DNA of 64,000 nucleotides. Source: Diphasiastrum complanatum (Eukaryota; Streptophyta; Lycopodiopsida; Lycopodiales; Lycopodiaceae). Positions 49,960 to 61,940 of the stretch are shown here, piece by piece; position 1 is the first letter of the stretch; every line of letters begins with the position of its first letter. The stretch lies in NCBI GenBank assembly GCA_029204225.1, contig CM055104.1, forward strand, positions 26,135,785-26,199,784, written 5' to 3'. The notes beneath the pieces were generated by a model that had not been told where the DNA came from, made no database searches, and saw only the letters and a list, made by a program, of their open reading frames with translations. The position numbers were made by a program, and so were the translations under genes.

Positions 49960-51285
49960 TTTGAATCATACCATTGCATTAACACAAGTCACCTAGCTTC
50001 ATACCTCCTCAAATAAGTAGAATCACCAAAGTATTTAAAGGGGTTGAAGATCTACCCAATACATGGAACCCTAGAAGTAACGTCCGTGAATCTTCATAGC
50101 ACAGAGTAAAGCAAATAAGCTCCTTCTGACGCATCCCAAGCTTCCTACTATCAAACACAATAGGACTCCGCCATCTTTGAATAAAATTGCATCAAAAGCG
50201 AAATCACTCACCATCATGTAGTGGAAACTAAGGTCACTATAATACAGTGACTAGGTGTTAATCATTTGAAATAAGATGATCAAAGTGCTGACAAGATCCC
50301 TAAAGACCTTATTGGCTTTTAAAAAAAAGTGGATCCCTTCAGTTGGTCCACAAGCATCAATTGGTTGACTTATCAACTACTACCCACGTGGCTCCATGGC
50401 TAGTTCGAGGTAGCCAACAATCACAAAAACACTTTACCCAATTTTTTTGGAAAAATCCTAATAAATGCCAGGAACCATTATTTGAACTTAATGCTTCACA
50501 TTGTTTAGAATTGAAATCCTATCCCTCTGTGGAGCTTTTCATCTTTTGAAAGAACAAGTTTTCTTTTACCAAATTGTAGGTCTACATATGCCAAAGTGTC
50601 CGCCACATACTCTTTCTAGAGATATGATCCTTAATAAAATAGTGGTTAGATATCTTACAGTTATGGTTATTAATCTTGAAATCTTGTACTCCAAGAATCT
50701 CATTGAAGCTCCCTACCTTAAAGCTCATGTCATACTATGCCAGAAGATTATCAATTTCACATACCCATTTGAGAGATACAATTTGATTGAATCTCATATA
50801 GGGTTAGGTAGTTACCTTCTCCAATATTACTTACAAAACCAACAACTTCATTTGTTATAGCTATTCTATATCTGATTTCAAACCAAATCATGGCATTACT
50901 TCATAACTTCTCAAATAAGGTGAATCACCAAAAAACTTAAACGGGCTGAAAATCTACCAATACTTGGAATCATAGAAGTAACATCTATAAATCTTCAAAA
51001 GATAAAGTACAACAGAAAAGCTCCTTCTAAGCCCTATCAAGCTTCCTAGTTTCAAATGCAGTAGGACTCCACAATCTATGCATACAGTTGCATGAAAAGC
51101 AGAATCCACTTGCTATCATTTGGTGAAAACTAAGGCCACTATAAAACAATAAATAAGTGTTGATCATTCAAAATAAGATGATCAAAGTGCTTAAAAGATC
51201 ACTAAACTTATTGGCTTTACAAAATTAGTGGATCCCTTCAGTTGGTCCCCAGGCTGGTCCCTAAGCACTGGTTAGGTAGTCAACT
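49960..51285 (+). repeat. pair of direct repeats of about 400 bp around a 500-bp core
   Basis: Blocks 49960-50375 and 50875-51285 share, in order, AATCACCAAA, CTAGAAGTAAC/ATAGAAGTAAC, AGCTCCTTCT, AGTAGGACTCC/ATAGGACTCC, ATAAGATGATCAAAGTGCT and GTGGATCCCTTCAGTTGGTC. The size resembles terminal repeats of a miniature retroelement, but I find no primer site after the first block. It may be a simple duplication. Confidence 0.65.
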
Positions 51286-51639
51286 AGTTAACAAGAAATG
51301 TGAAAACCTAGCAAATTCCAACTTAGGCGGACTTGACGGTACATTCCTTTTCGCATTTTGGGCCCCACACATGTGAACAAATGCTAGGAAAGTGGCTGAA
51401 GCTTTGCTCCACAAACTACCCAAAGTTTGACACCCAAGCTACCTCATATGTGATTGGCTACATCTACACCTTTGATGTTCATCTAGGGCTAAGATTAGAG
51501 ACGAGATACATTTCTCCTATGCATTGGTTAGGGTTAGGAGACCTAATCTGCGTTCTCTGGATGGTGTAAATAGGGCATAGTCATGTTATTGACAAGCTTT
51601 TGTATTGATCTACTTTTAATCACACCCTTCCACAAAATT
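51286..51639. other. non-coding stretch, no gene seen
   Basis: Nothing could be recognised. Confidence 0.5.
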
Positions 51640-52080
51640 GAGGTGCTTGTTGAAGATTAGGATCTTGTCAAGAATCTAAACATTGATATTTCTTTCGCTC
51701 TTAGACTCACATGTTACACAACCTGCATCGAGGATACAATGAGGAATGTCATCACCTAGTTGAACAAATTTGATGGTGACATTCGGGTAACATTGTTAGA
51801 ACCACTCCTTGTGAAAGGTCATGTGTTGTGTAGCTCCTGAATCTAGGTACCATGAGTTGTCTCCAAATGGTTTGTTTGACTTTGTAACGAAGGCCAATTA
51901 ATCATCCTCAATCTTTGTTGCTTGTATTGTTTCTATAGTATTCACTTGTTGTTGATCTGCATGCTTCTGTCGTTGCTTCTTATGTTTCAAGATTCTGCAA
52001 TCTTGAATATCATGGTTGGTTCACTTGTAATACTTGTAGAACTTGTTGGTCTTTGTGAATGATGCCTACTCATTCATTTA
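51640..52080 (-). pseudogene. copia nucleocapsid and protease relic
   Basis: On the minus strand a degenerate knuckle (FYKYYK..TNHDIQDCRIL, two Cys changed to Tyr) is followed by the protease site WYLDSGATQHMTFHKEW near 51840 and then VQLGDDIPHCILDAG. The catalytic DSGA is intact but there is no long frame. Confidence 0.75.
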
Positions 52081-52629
52081 CTTGTTGATTCTGTGGGAGT
52101 ACCTTAGCTACAATACTAGATCGACCATGAAAGCTTAAGAACATAGCTATGAAAACCATTTAACATGAGGGAAATTACTTAAACCTTATGGTAGATCTCA
52201 ACTCAACTCTCGAAGGGTTGGAGAAAGTAGCAAATAACATGAATACTATGGCAAAGAGGTCTATTCCAAGTAAAGGTGAATAGTAGTGCATCATCACAAA
52301 TGGTATCTCATAAGGAGTCGTTTACCAACTATATGCATGAAGGCAACAAGAACAAGCTTATTTTGGGCAATGACACAACACAAAGCATAGAAGGGATTTG
52401 CAACACACAAGTTGAACTTTGTTCCAAACCCCACTCTAAAACACAAGATTAAAATGCTCTATTGGTCCCCAACCTTGCTAAAAATTTGTTATTTGTAGGT
52501 TGTCTCAAGGATATTTAAAAAACAATTTCAGTGGTTGCACAAGGCTCCCGTTATCAAAACAAGCTATATGTGCTTGAGCTTCTTTTAGGGCAACATGCCT
52601 ATCTTATTCAAGAAGATCACTAGAAGAAC
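52081..52629 (+). pseudogene. plus-strand copia protease C-terminal relic
   Basis: ILGNDTTQSIEGI, then NALLVPNLAKNLLFVGCLKD and SRYQNKLYVLELL match the region after copia protease. It is in the opposite orientation to the neighbouring relic, so this is a different insertion. Its integrase appears at 54060. Confidence 0.7.
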
Positions 52630-53675
52630 TTTATGGCATGAGAAAGAAAGAAAAGGAAGAAAGCTTTATTGATGTCTTTTCCGTGCCAAAGGAATATAAG
52701 ACGAATAATTCAATATCAAGTGTGTGGAAAAGGTGGGAGCGTATAAAAACGTCTCCAAATCTATAAAAGAAAATGCATCTCATATAAATCTACATACAAC
52801 TACCACTAATAAAGAAACAATATATGCATGAAACATGAAAATAGTTGTGTATGGTGGTAAGAAGTCTCAGATCATGTCCTGAAAATGGTGGTGATGTTGT
52901 TGTTGTTGCTAAAGAAGGATGTAATACGAGTGGTAGTAGGAAGTAAGGCTGGAGTAAGCTGTCGATGTCAAAAGTGGGAGGGACCTGTCCTCGTGCAAGG
53001 GCGAGTAGACATGGCTGTAGGGGTTGTAGGGTAATGTTGGGAGGTGCACTGTCTCTGAGCTTTTTGGGAAGTCATATCATCATCTTCATCATCCTCTGAA
53101 TATGAGTCTGGTCATGGTCGTTGTCTAGAGAAAAAGGAGGTGATATGAAGTTGTGTGTTTGGAGTGCTCTGGTGAGAAGACTGGAGATCTCGTCGTAGTA
53201 GAAGCATCTCTTGTATCATAAGTGCAACACAACGTGGATCCTCATAGGTAACAAGAGAACCCAAAGTGGATGGTGTATCTCTGAATAAACAATAGTACCT
53301 CCCTCAAATCTCATAATATGTTGGGGATGTGAAGATGAAGTGCTCCTCGATCTCGATCTCGCCTATGAAACATAGTTGGCCGATCCTATCCTCTCATGGG
53401 GTACCCTGATACCGTCCAATCTCAACCTCAAGCTGGTGTGGAGAGACACGGAATTGACCCAGTATGAATCTGAGACCATGTGATAACCCAAAACACAGGC
53501 AGTATGGTAGAAGTGAGATCCTTGATACATCTGTCTCTAAAAAGTAAAGTCGTTAAAAGTCGGATTTGCTCCCAACTGACCATGCCAAGATCAATCAAGA
53601 TAGGCTCTATGGATGACCCGTCTGATGTAATCATGAGTACTCGAGGGAAGGGCAATGATAAACTTGCCAAGTGTG
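52630..53675. other. insertion of unknown type within the copia relic
   Basis: This stretch separates two parts of one copia element. Its right portion joins the LINE-like RT fragment. A short GAT/GTT repeat near 52892 is the only structure I see. Confidence 0.4.
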
Positions 53676-53876
53676 TCAATGGCAATCAAGATGTTCCAAG
53701 TTTGCATCCAAACCCACCACATTGCTCAATGACCCTCTCCAGCTTGTCAATATATAGCCCAAAAGTGTTGGAGAGATGCAGCACCCCTGCTTCACCCCAA
53801 TAGTGCTCATGATTTGCTCAAAAATACCCCTGTCACTCCGAAAACATCCCAACACTCTCTCATAGGGAGCCCTCAC
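53676..53876 (-). pseudogene. LINE-type reverse transcriptase fragment
   Basis: The 66-codon frame contains YERVLGCFRS, then TIGVKQGCCISPTLLGYIL, which matches the (I/V)KQGCPLSPTLF block of non-LTR retrotransposon RT, with P and F changed. The YADD block is not preserved. Confidence 0.7.
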
Positions 53877-54059
53877 TCAAGAACTGTTTCATTAGAAAAA
53901 CCAAAATCATGTATCCTCTAGATAAGTAAGGAGCGTGAGAGATTTTGACATCTCAATTATGATAACCTCAAGCTACAGCGCGATAGAGGGATGGTGTGTA
54001 AAATTCCAAAAATCTTCTAGGCCCTAGCATTTGTGAAGTTTGCATGATTGGTAAACAAG
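53877..54059. other. short unassigned spacer
   Basis: Nothing could be recognised. Confidence 0.4.
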
Positions 54060-54439
54060 TGAGGTACCATTCAGTACATTGGTACAAGTACTTATCATGC
54101 TAAAGATGTATTGGAGCTAGTACATTGTGAACTTTGTGGACTAGCCAAAACACAACCCCTTGAAGGTTCATCCTACTTTCAATCATTTATTGAAAAATGT
54201 CTTTAGATTTTCTACAGCATAAACTGAAGCTCTTTTTCTTTGTCGGATTTAAGAGCCTTGTTGAAAATCAAACCAAAAAGAGAATTAAAACCTTAAGGAC
54301 AAATGGTGGAGGCGAACTGATATCCGGTGAGCTTGATTCCTTTCGTAAAAGCACAAAATTAGACATTCACATTCTCATATAGTTCACAACAAAATGGAGT
54401 GGTGTGAAAGAACCGCAGTCTTGTGGAATGTGCTCAAAG
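54060..54439 (+). pseudogene. copia integrase, first part
   Basis: In several frames I read YHAKDVLELVHCELCGLAKT, then KTLRTNGGGELIS (second Asp changed) and SSQQNGVV.KNRSLVECAQS. It is interrupted at 54440 by a GC-rich insertion and continues at 54671. Confidence 0.85.
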
Positions 54440-54662
54440 CAAACATGCACGCCCGGGCTGGGCGCAGCGATTTCGCGTCCGCGCCCGGTGCCTAGGCGCG
54501 TCCGCGTCCGACCCCTGGGCGTGAGGTCGGGCGCATCCATTTTTTTTTCTAATTTTTTTTAACCTAAAATACAAGTAAAAAAAAAACTTAAAAATTGTGC
54601 GCCCACCCCGGGCGCACCCAGGCACGGACATGCGCGTCCGCGCCCAGGGTCCCCTACCTTAG
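54440..54662. mobile_element. GC-rich non-autonomous element, hAT-like, with 8-bp target duplication
   Basis: The 223-bp insert is strikingly GC-rich apart from a T/A-rich centre. It is flanked by GCTCAAAG at 54432-54439 and 54663-54670. Removing it with one copy of the duplication restores the integrase frame (VECAQS then MLKTHGLSNCLW). Both ends carry CTGGGCGC-type words in inverted orientation. An 8-bp duplication is typical of hAT elements, but the extreme termini pair poorly. Confidence 0.75.
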
Positions 54663-54670
54663 GCTCAAAG

Positions 54671-55420
54671 TATGCTAAAGACACATGGCTTGAGCAATTG
54701 TCTATGGAGTGAAATGGTTCAAATGGCAACCTACCTAAAAAATCAGTCTCCAAACAAAGCTTTAGAAGGTATGATTTTTGAAGAAGAAAGAGGCTTATAG
54801 TGGAGATAAGCCAAGCATTGCACATATAGGAGTCTTTGGTTCTACTACTTATTCCTTTTCATAGACGAGACCCAAAAGAAACTATCCGAATTCTCTTAAA
54901 TATATTCTTGTTAACTATCATCCAGCTTCCAAAGCCTGCAAGCTATTTGAACCCAAGAAAAGAAAGTTCATTACAAATCATGATGTCATTTTTCTGTCCT
55001 GAGTTGCCTCAAGGAGGTCATCATATGTGCATGTAATCCTATATGACAAAGAAGAGGATACAACTGGTGAATTAACCTTTCCTATTGATGCTGAAAATTA
55101 CCCTACTGATAATGACGTAATAACTCCACCCCTATCACCTCACAAATCAATTCAGGAAGTTCCTAGAAATGATTCAAATGATGCTTCTACTTCCATGAAT
55201 CCTCTTCATGTTAAAAAGCTTCCAAAGTGGTATTTAAAGATTATTGACGATAGTAGAACTTCTAAGCAACCTGAAACAAGTGAACAAGGTTCAAATAAGG
55301 TGTTAAGGTAGACCACCAAAGAAGTATGTCAACTTTCCAATAATGACGGCTATTCCAAATAGTGATGAACCTCGTACTCATGAAGAAGCATCTAAGCATG
55401 ATACATTGAGAAAGGCTACG
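54671..55420 (+). pseudogene. copia integrase end, linker and start of RT
   Basis: MLKTHGLSNCLWSEMVQMA, GVFGSTTYS and KACKLFEPKKRKFITNHDVI follow, then a Ser/Pro-rich linker (55027-55311). RPPKKYVNFPIMT and DEPRTHEEASK begin RT. The element then breaks off. Confidence 0.82.
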
Positions 55421-56489
55421 TAACTTGGAGACGGTTTAAATAATTTTGTTCTCAAGAACAAGACCCATTATCTCGAATAAGAATATCAAGCTCTTGCTTT
55501 TGAAAATCAGGGTTATTCACCTACAGTAAACAATTTTGCTGCAGGAACCTCAACAAGTGAGTCTACTTCTCGTTTTCGCACGTCACTTCACCACCACTCT
55601 CACAAAGAATTAGTAGGTACAGAATTGCAGAGAAGATTGCAGAACAATCAGGATTAAGAGTACAATCAATTTATCAAGGAAAAGCCCATCATTTCTAATA
55701 CGATGTTTGTGCTAGAGAAAACGATTTAATGGGCTTCCTCAAAGAATTGTGGTCTTCAAAACTAAAACGTTTAAATACAGTCAGGCGAAGTATGGTTGAT
55801 ACAAGAAAAGGCTGACAATTCTGAAAACAAGCTTCAACAACTTGAAACTTTGATAAATTGCTTATGCCTTCAAATACCTAAAACCCCCGCAACTGTCCTC
55901 AAACAACCTGAAGACTTCGATAGTTTGCAACTTCTACATTAGAAATTATTTGAGACATTCAACCGGCAGTGCTCTAAAGACTAGAGGAAAAAGATAAAAC
56001 CGCTACAAACAACTTACATCCCACAATTTAAACAAATGGCTTTCCAAGCAGCTCCAGCCTCTCTCACGAACAGAAACCAGCTAACATGTCTCGGAGCTCT
56101 GGCAGCGGATCGATGTGGTGTCAGTGGGCAACTAAGGATTGCAACTGTTTGGTCATACTTGCGTTTCTTTTCAGGTCTAGTGGGAAGATTGTTCTTTACC
56201 TGTCTGCCAAAAGCAGGACCTCGGTGTATCGCCAGTGTGCTGCGTACTCCCGATATGTCGATCTACTCGTCGTTTGAACTATCGTTCAGTCCGTGTGAAA
56301 TTTGAAGCTAATATTTTCACAGACTCTTGACAATGCAACTTGTCAATTTTTGTGAAGCACCGTGCAACCCTAGGAATAAAAGATTGCGCTGAGAGAACAT
56401 GTGCATTGTGGAGTGGCTTGGAGATGTAGACTCTTCCAGGTTGTATTTGTAGCTATATAAGCAAATGCTTAAGGTTGGTAGGCCTGAAT
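55421..56489. other. unassigned, no gene supported
   Basis: A GC-richer patch at about 56040-56290 has overlapping plus-strand frames without any known motif. The rest is AT-rich. Confidence 0.4.
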
Positions 56490-56715
56490 GTGGTCACCAC
56501 CACTCTTGGCGGTTCTCACATATTTATGATACCCACTGGTTCAAGGTATTGTCCTTTTTTTTTAAACCAAGAACTGTCGGTTCAGGGTATTGGATTACAT
56601 TTAAAATATTTACACCTGGCGGTTCTCAATAATATCTTATAAAATAAATCTTGGCAGTTCTCAATCTGCCGATTATTATTCTATTAAGAACCGTCGATTC
56701 CTATATCAGGTTTTC
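56490..56715 (+). repeat. cluster of GGCGGTTCTCA / AAGAACCGTC words, CACTA-like subterminal repeats
   Basis: GGCGGTTCTCA occurs near 56508 and 56619, GGCAGTTCTCA near 56652, and the inverted AAGAACTGTCGG and AAGAACCGTCGA near 56570 and 56689. Such inverted short repeats are typical of the ends of En/Spm (CACTA) elements. No CACTA terminus was found. Confidence 0.45.
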
Positions 56716-56964
56716 AATATATTCTATTTTTATAAAAATTAATAAAAATTTATTTCGAAAATTATTGTTGCATACTATGTTGAAATTCCCTCACATTATT
56801 TATCAAAAGACACGTGAAAGCCATGTAAAAAAAGTGTAAGTGCACAAAATTTGAGCATTCCTCCACTTATCAATTACTCATGAAAATCTCACACTCTTCA
56901 ATGCCTATGATATTTCAATTGTGCAAAAAAAATCACACTTTGCAGCTAAACAACTCAAATAAAT

Positions 56965-57066
<102 letters not shown>

Positions 57067-57415
57067 CTGACGTTCTCTCTGGAGTTTTTGTGTCATTGCC
57101 CTAAAATTCAAATCATGATGTGCAATCTGGTTCATCTCAACAAATTCTCTCTCTTGAAAAACATGTTTTGATTTCAGGCCATCTCTCTCATGATTGGAAA
57201 CATTCACTAAATAGAAGTTTCCAAAACCGTGAGGGCATGCAATTGACACCTAGCCAAAACATGTCACCAATAAATCACTTGTGGTCAATATAAGTCAAAA
57301 CCATAATTGCAATACTTCGCTTATGGTCAAGATATGTCAATGGTCAAAGTAAGTCAAAACTCTAATTTCAGACAGACGAATCAAAACACAAAAATCGTGT
57401 TTTAACCATCATAGC

Positions 57416-57418
<3 letters not shown>

Positions 57419-57460
<42 letters not shown>
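57419..57460 (+). repeat. (CT)n microsatellite
   Basis: Pure CT tract of about 42 bp. Confidence 0.95.
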
Positions 57461-57464
<4 letters not shown>

Positions 57465-58429
57465 AACTGCCAGGTAGGATAGGTTAAGTCAGTTCCACAT
57501 TATGAGAGAGACCCTCGTTAACTAAAATTCAACATTGATGAATCTAGACACCACAAGGAGTGATGAGTACTTTCGAAGAAATTTGATCTAAATGGACAAC
57601 CCCACATCCTTGAGCCTATCAAATAATATTGATTTTGCACAAAAACCCGATCAAATGAAGCTTGAGATGGCATTTGGATTTTCAGGGACAACACGCCTAA
57701 GAAAATTACTGATGTCTTACTATGATTGCTTTTGGTCGACAAAATAGAATTTGTAAACAAGGACGATGATCTACTCATACAAAGCATCTGTGCAAATTTG
57801 CATACTCATCCATTTGCTCAACAACTTAGGGAAAATATTTGGCGTCATGTCTTGCATTCGACAATACTCCAAGAAGCTGGGGTTTGGCATTTTGTGAGTA
57901 AATCATTTGCGAGTTTTGCGAGTTTAGTGTTTTTAAATTACGTCAAATTGATGGCACATGGCATGCTACATTGTTTTTGGGTTTAATTTATTCTACTTTG
58001 CTTTTGGGGGTATACTTCATTATCATGTTGTTTATTTTCTTACTAGCTAAAAGATATGTCTGCAAATCATGTTGTCTACAAATTGTACATAGTATGCTAT
58101 ATTATTGAGAACACACAAAGCTTAATCACTTTAATTTTACATTTATCAAGCTAAAACATCTTTGCCTACTGCCAAGGATTGATATACGACCATACATTAA
58201 AAGACATGATGGCATGTGGCCAACTTAACTATTAAGCTTACGTTGAGATGATAAAATAATAAAATATTCTAACTTTTTTTTTTATATCAAATTTGATTAA
58301 AGCAATGTATTCTACATGAAAAATGGAGCATTTTTGCTTTTTAGATCATCGCAATCCGATCAATATCAAGAAAGTTATCGCCCTTCAAAGGTTTTTAGTC
58401 TAATTGCATTGTTGAAGAAGAATGTAAAT
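57461..58429. other. non-coding stretch, no gene seen
   Basis: Chance frames only. Confidence 0.5.
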
Positions 58430-59631
58430 CTGAATGTGGATCTATGAGTGTTTGCATCTCCATCCCAACTTGCATCTAAATAACCACTGAGTATGTTGAG
58501 TTTGTCATTGCCGACTATTCCATGACAAATGCATTGGTTCATCATAACTTAAATGTATCTCATAACTCTAATAAGAGCCTTCCAATGTGTAATACATGGA
58601 TCAGCCATGTACTAGGTTAAAGAACTTGCAAAAGCTATATCTGGTCTAGTACATATTATTGCATACATGATAGAATCTATTATCAAATGGTATGGGTACT
58701 CTCATATCTCCTCCTCCTCTTCTTTTTCTAAGGAAATTTTTCCTTCAACAATCTAAGTCCTGGGTCCATTGGTGAGTGAGCTAACTTGCAATTCATCATA
58801 TTATATATGATTAGCATATTATAAATGTACCTTTGTTGAGTGATGTACATCAACTTCTGCTCTCTTCCTCTGCAGATTTGAATACCAAGACAGTAATGAG
58901 CTTCACCCAGATCTATCATGTCAAATTCTGAGAATAGCAATTTTTCGCATCTATTATTCAAATCTAAAATGCTTGAGTTATAACCATATTCAATAAGGAA
59001 AGTGCTAATCTTCTAAAACCAAGCTAGTAGATTGCTTCAAGCCGTAAAGTGCTCCATGGAATTTACATACATGATTTTCTTTTACGTTGATTAGATAACC
59101 TTTGGGTTGTATCATGTAGATAAATTCTTCGATAACTCCATTTAGATAGGTTGTCTATAGATCCATCTAATATATCTCTAGATTGGTTATAATAGAAGAA
59201 TTTTAATTGAAGACTGCTTGACTACCGAATTGAAAGTCTCAATGTAGTCGATATTCAGAATCTGAGAAAATTCTCTTGCGACAAGTCAAGTTTTCCTTCT
59301 ATCAATATTTTCATCTACTTCGTATGTGATCTTGAATATCCATTTCCAATCAACTGCAGTCAATTCAAGAATAGTCCATGTATGGTTTTTTATTAGAGAT
59401 GAATACTCTCTATTTATAGCTTCTATCCATAGATCAGAGTCTGACTGACTGAGTGCTTTTTCGATAGTCGTCTCTCAAATGAAATAATAAACAAATTCAT
59501 CAATGTACCTATTAGGTGGTCTACAATGATAATCATGTCTATGGCTATGTTGTTGAGCTGCAACATCTTCTTCTGATCTGTTATTGAGAAGTTGTCTGTC
59601 CATAGTTGACGTATTTGGATCTTTGATAATA
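58430..59631 (-). pseudogene. copia reverse transcriptase and RNase H start
   Basis: On the minus strand from the right: ALSQSDSDLWIEAINREYSS, AVDWKWIFKITYEVDENIDR, EEFIYMIQPKGYLINVKENH, FHGALYGLKQS, FDMIDLGEAHYCLGIQICRG, ITQQRYIYNML, IDSIMYAIICTRPDIAFA and HWKALIRVMRYI, ending GYLDASW. The YVDD segment is disrupted. It is closely related to the nested element at 35007-39418 (same FDM.DLGEAHYCLGIQI and QRYIYNML). It is split from its integrase by the insertion at 59637. Confidence 0.9.
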
Positions 59632-59636
59632 ATAGT

Positions 59637-60861
59637 TGTTAAAATTGGCAAAAGCTAACTTGATCAAATCTTGTAAATACCATTATGAGTAGTACATATC
59701 ATCATTAGACATGTGTGGAGCCTGTTCCCACGTGTAAAATAAATTCATTTATCATTTAGATGAGTCATATAGGTTGTACATACATTTCATTTGAGATCTA
59801 GTAGCTAAAATGGCCAAAATCTAGTTTTCTAGCTATATGCCACTTGGCGTCATTTTATTGGTAGGAAAAGCTATTTCACATGGATAGGAGTGATCTCACA
59901 CGTGCCAAGGACTGCTCACATGTGTGAAAACATCAGTAGTAGGTGAGATCCAACTTGTAGTAGATATTTGTGCAAGTCCCTATAAATTAGGAAAATTGCC
60001 TAAAATCAAGGGAGGTGGCTATAAGTTAGGAAACTTGGTCCATGTGCCATATTGATGATTATTGGTGGATCCTTTGATGAGTAGGCACTCTCACACGTGC
60101 CAAATCAGCTGAGTAAGCATCAGCTCTTGTGTATATATGGTGGCTCATTTGGCCATAATTGACAAGAAAGCTAAATCTTGGTTTTGGTGCATTTCTTGAG
60201 TAATCTCTCCAAGTATTTGAAACAAAACCCATACTTTGTTCAAGAATCTCAAAAGTTGAGAGAACTAGTCAAGAGAAAAGGAAAATCTAGGTGTCAAATA
60301 TTTTCAAATCCATTCCAACTCTCAAGAGGAAGAATCATTGGTATTTGTTGAGTCCAATAGGGGTGTTTGGATCTGATTTTTGTGATTTGATAGAGTGCTT
60401 TTGTCGTAGTGATCAAAACAAAGATTAGTTTCCAATTGACTAGGTTGAAAGAGATATGATTCAAAATTTGTGGTCTAGATCTTGTGTAGATCCTTCTAGA
60501 TTGTTGAATGTGTTCAAATCTAGTTTCTTGAGAGTCACAAATTACATTTTGAAAAGTCATATCACTAGGTTTTACTTCCTCATCATGGCATCAATAGGTG
60601 GCAACCTATTGGAGGCAAGTAAGGATCCTAAATGCAACCTTTGTAGCTAGTAGTCCGTACTTTGACAGGTCTTCACACGTGTGAAACCAGCATGTACAAG
60701 TTTTGATCATATTTGATTGTTCTTGTTAGATTTGTTGATGTAGATTTGATCTAGTGCTATCTAATCTTGTGTAGATTGGTAGATCAATCTAATATAACAC
60801 CCAATCACACTTGTGGATCTGATTTGGATCCATTCTTGGTCCTTTTTGTTGTACTTTCACA
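59637..60861 (+). mobile_element. LTR-derived insertion with ATAGT target duplication
   Basis: The insert starts TGTTAAAATTGG and ends TACTTTCACA. It is flanked by ATAGT at 59632-59636 and 60862-60866. Both ends match the LTR family at 28629-29326, and the middle matches the truncated LTR at 30246-31044. It contains a gag start (ATG at 60585, MASIGGNLLEAS) but no primer site and no pol, so it is a deletion or recombination product rather than a plain solo LTR. Confidence 0.85.
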
Positions 60862-60866
60862 ATAGT

Positions 60867-61229
60867 CACATTGAAAACAGAAGCGTCTGATAGTTCGACT
60901 ATCAGAGTCTTACCCTTGCCCTTAAAGTCAATAAACTGGTCCTCGATAAAGATAACACCTGGTGAACATCTTTGATGTCATGGGATCATACAACTTATAA
61001 GCTTTTCCTAAAGAAGTATAACCAATGAAAATGGATTTGATAATGTGCAATTCCAGCTTCTTTTTTATCTGCGCATAAACAATACATCCGAAAACTCTGA
61101 GGTTCGATAGTGATGGTTTGGAGCCTGTCCAAACTTCATAGAATGTTTCTTTAAGAGTCCTTTGGTCGAGCATCTATTTTGAATTTAAGCTCCAGTGAAA
61201 ACTGCTTTAGTCCAAAAGAACTTAAGTAG
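60867..61229 (-). pseudogene. copia integrase C-terminal part
   Basis: The minus strand reads LLKFFWTKAVFTGA, then LKETFYEVWTGSKPSLSNLR, VFGCIVYAQI, KSIFIGYTSLGKAYKLYDP. This is upstream pol of the element at 58430-59631. It is cut at 61229 by the gypsy LTR. Confidence 0.88.
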
Positions 61230-61683
61230 TGTCACGTGTAAAGACCACTAGGGACAATCCCTAAGATGAGGATAGGAACACACAAGAGAGATTATGGAGC
61301 AAAGCCACCCAAGCAATCCTAGATCCCTCCTGGAGATACCTCTTGGATCTAGCCCCCAAGCCATGTCATGTGATAGCAAGAGGAGAAGAGCTCAACTGGT
61401 AACCTAGACCAAAGTTTTCGATGGGATAAACTCTACCTCAATATATAGAGAGTAGGATCCTATGCATGACCACATGCAATCCCCATGCAGGTCAACTATA
61501 AATAGATCACAACTCTTCATTCATATGTCTCAATTAGAGTGTCTGGGTCCTCTCAAGGTCATTAGTCACCAATAGGCCTCGACGTGGAATAAAATCTAGG
61601 CGTGACCAATAATCTCAAACATTGGAAGGCCGTTCTACCATGCTAGGACTATTCCATGTCCTTAGCTGAATATGGCCGTAACA
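61230..61683 (-). repeat. 3' LTR of a Ty3/gypsy element (454 bp)
   Basis: On the minus strand it runs from TGTTACGGCC to TTTACACGTGACA, with imperfect inverted ends TGTTACG/CGTGACA. It is preceded by a polypurine tract AAGGGAGGAAGAA at the 61684 side. The flanking 5-mers do not match, consistent with an internal region to the right rather than a solo LTR. Confidence 0.72.
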
Positions 61684-61940
61684 TTCTTCCTCCCTTAAAC
61701 AGGTTCTGTCCTCAGAACGGGAAAAAGAAAACATGAAATTATTCCTTAAGCTTTCAATCTTTCCCATGAATCATTATTCTTAGTCTGATCTTTCCATCTG
61801 AATAAGCACTCAGAGATGCAACAATTCTTCAATTGCTTGCCTCTACTCATGAATACTAACTTGAATCCCAAAGATACACTAAGCGATAAATCTTCCAAAT
61901 GGGTTGATCTTATCCAAAAAAAATTCATCACCTTCATGTA
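61684..61940 (-). pseudogene. chromovirus pol C-terminus with chromodomain-like segment
   Basis: The minus-strand frame ends KQLKNCCISECLFRWKDQTK, then NNDSWERL. This resembles the chromodomain of plant chromoviruses (LVKWK...ATWE). After the stop, degenerate coding-like sequence continues to the polypurine tract. Only the last 60-80 codons of pol remain. Confidence 0.6.

Noticed and set aside
54434-54825. Minus-strand frames through the GC-rich insert
   Set aside because: The insert interrupts a copia frame and shows no domain; GC-rich DNA simply has few stops.
56036-56305. Plus-strand 89-residue frame in a GC-richer patch
   Set aside because: Two overlapping frames compete and neither has a recognisable motif.
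61230-61683. Solo LTR
   Set aside because: Flanking 5-mers differ and a polypurine tract with pol remains adjoins its inner side.
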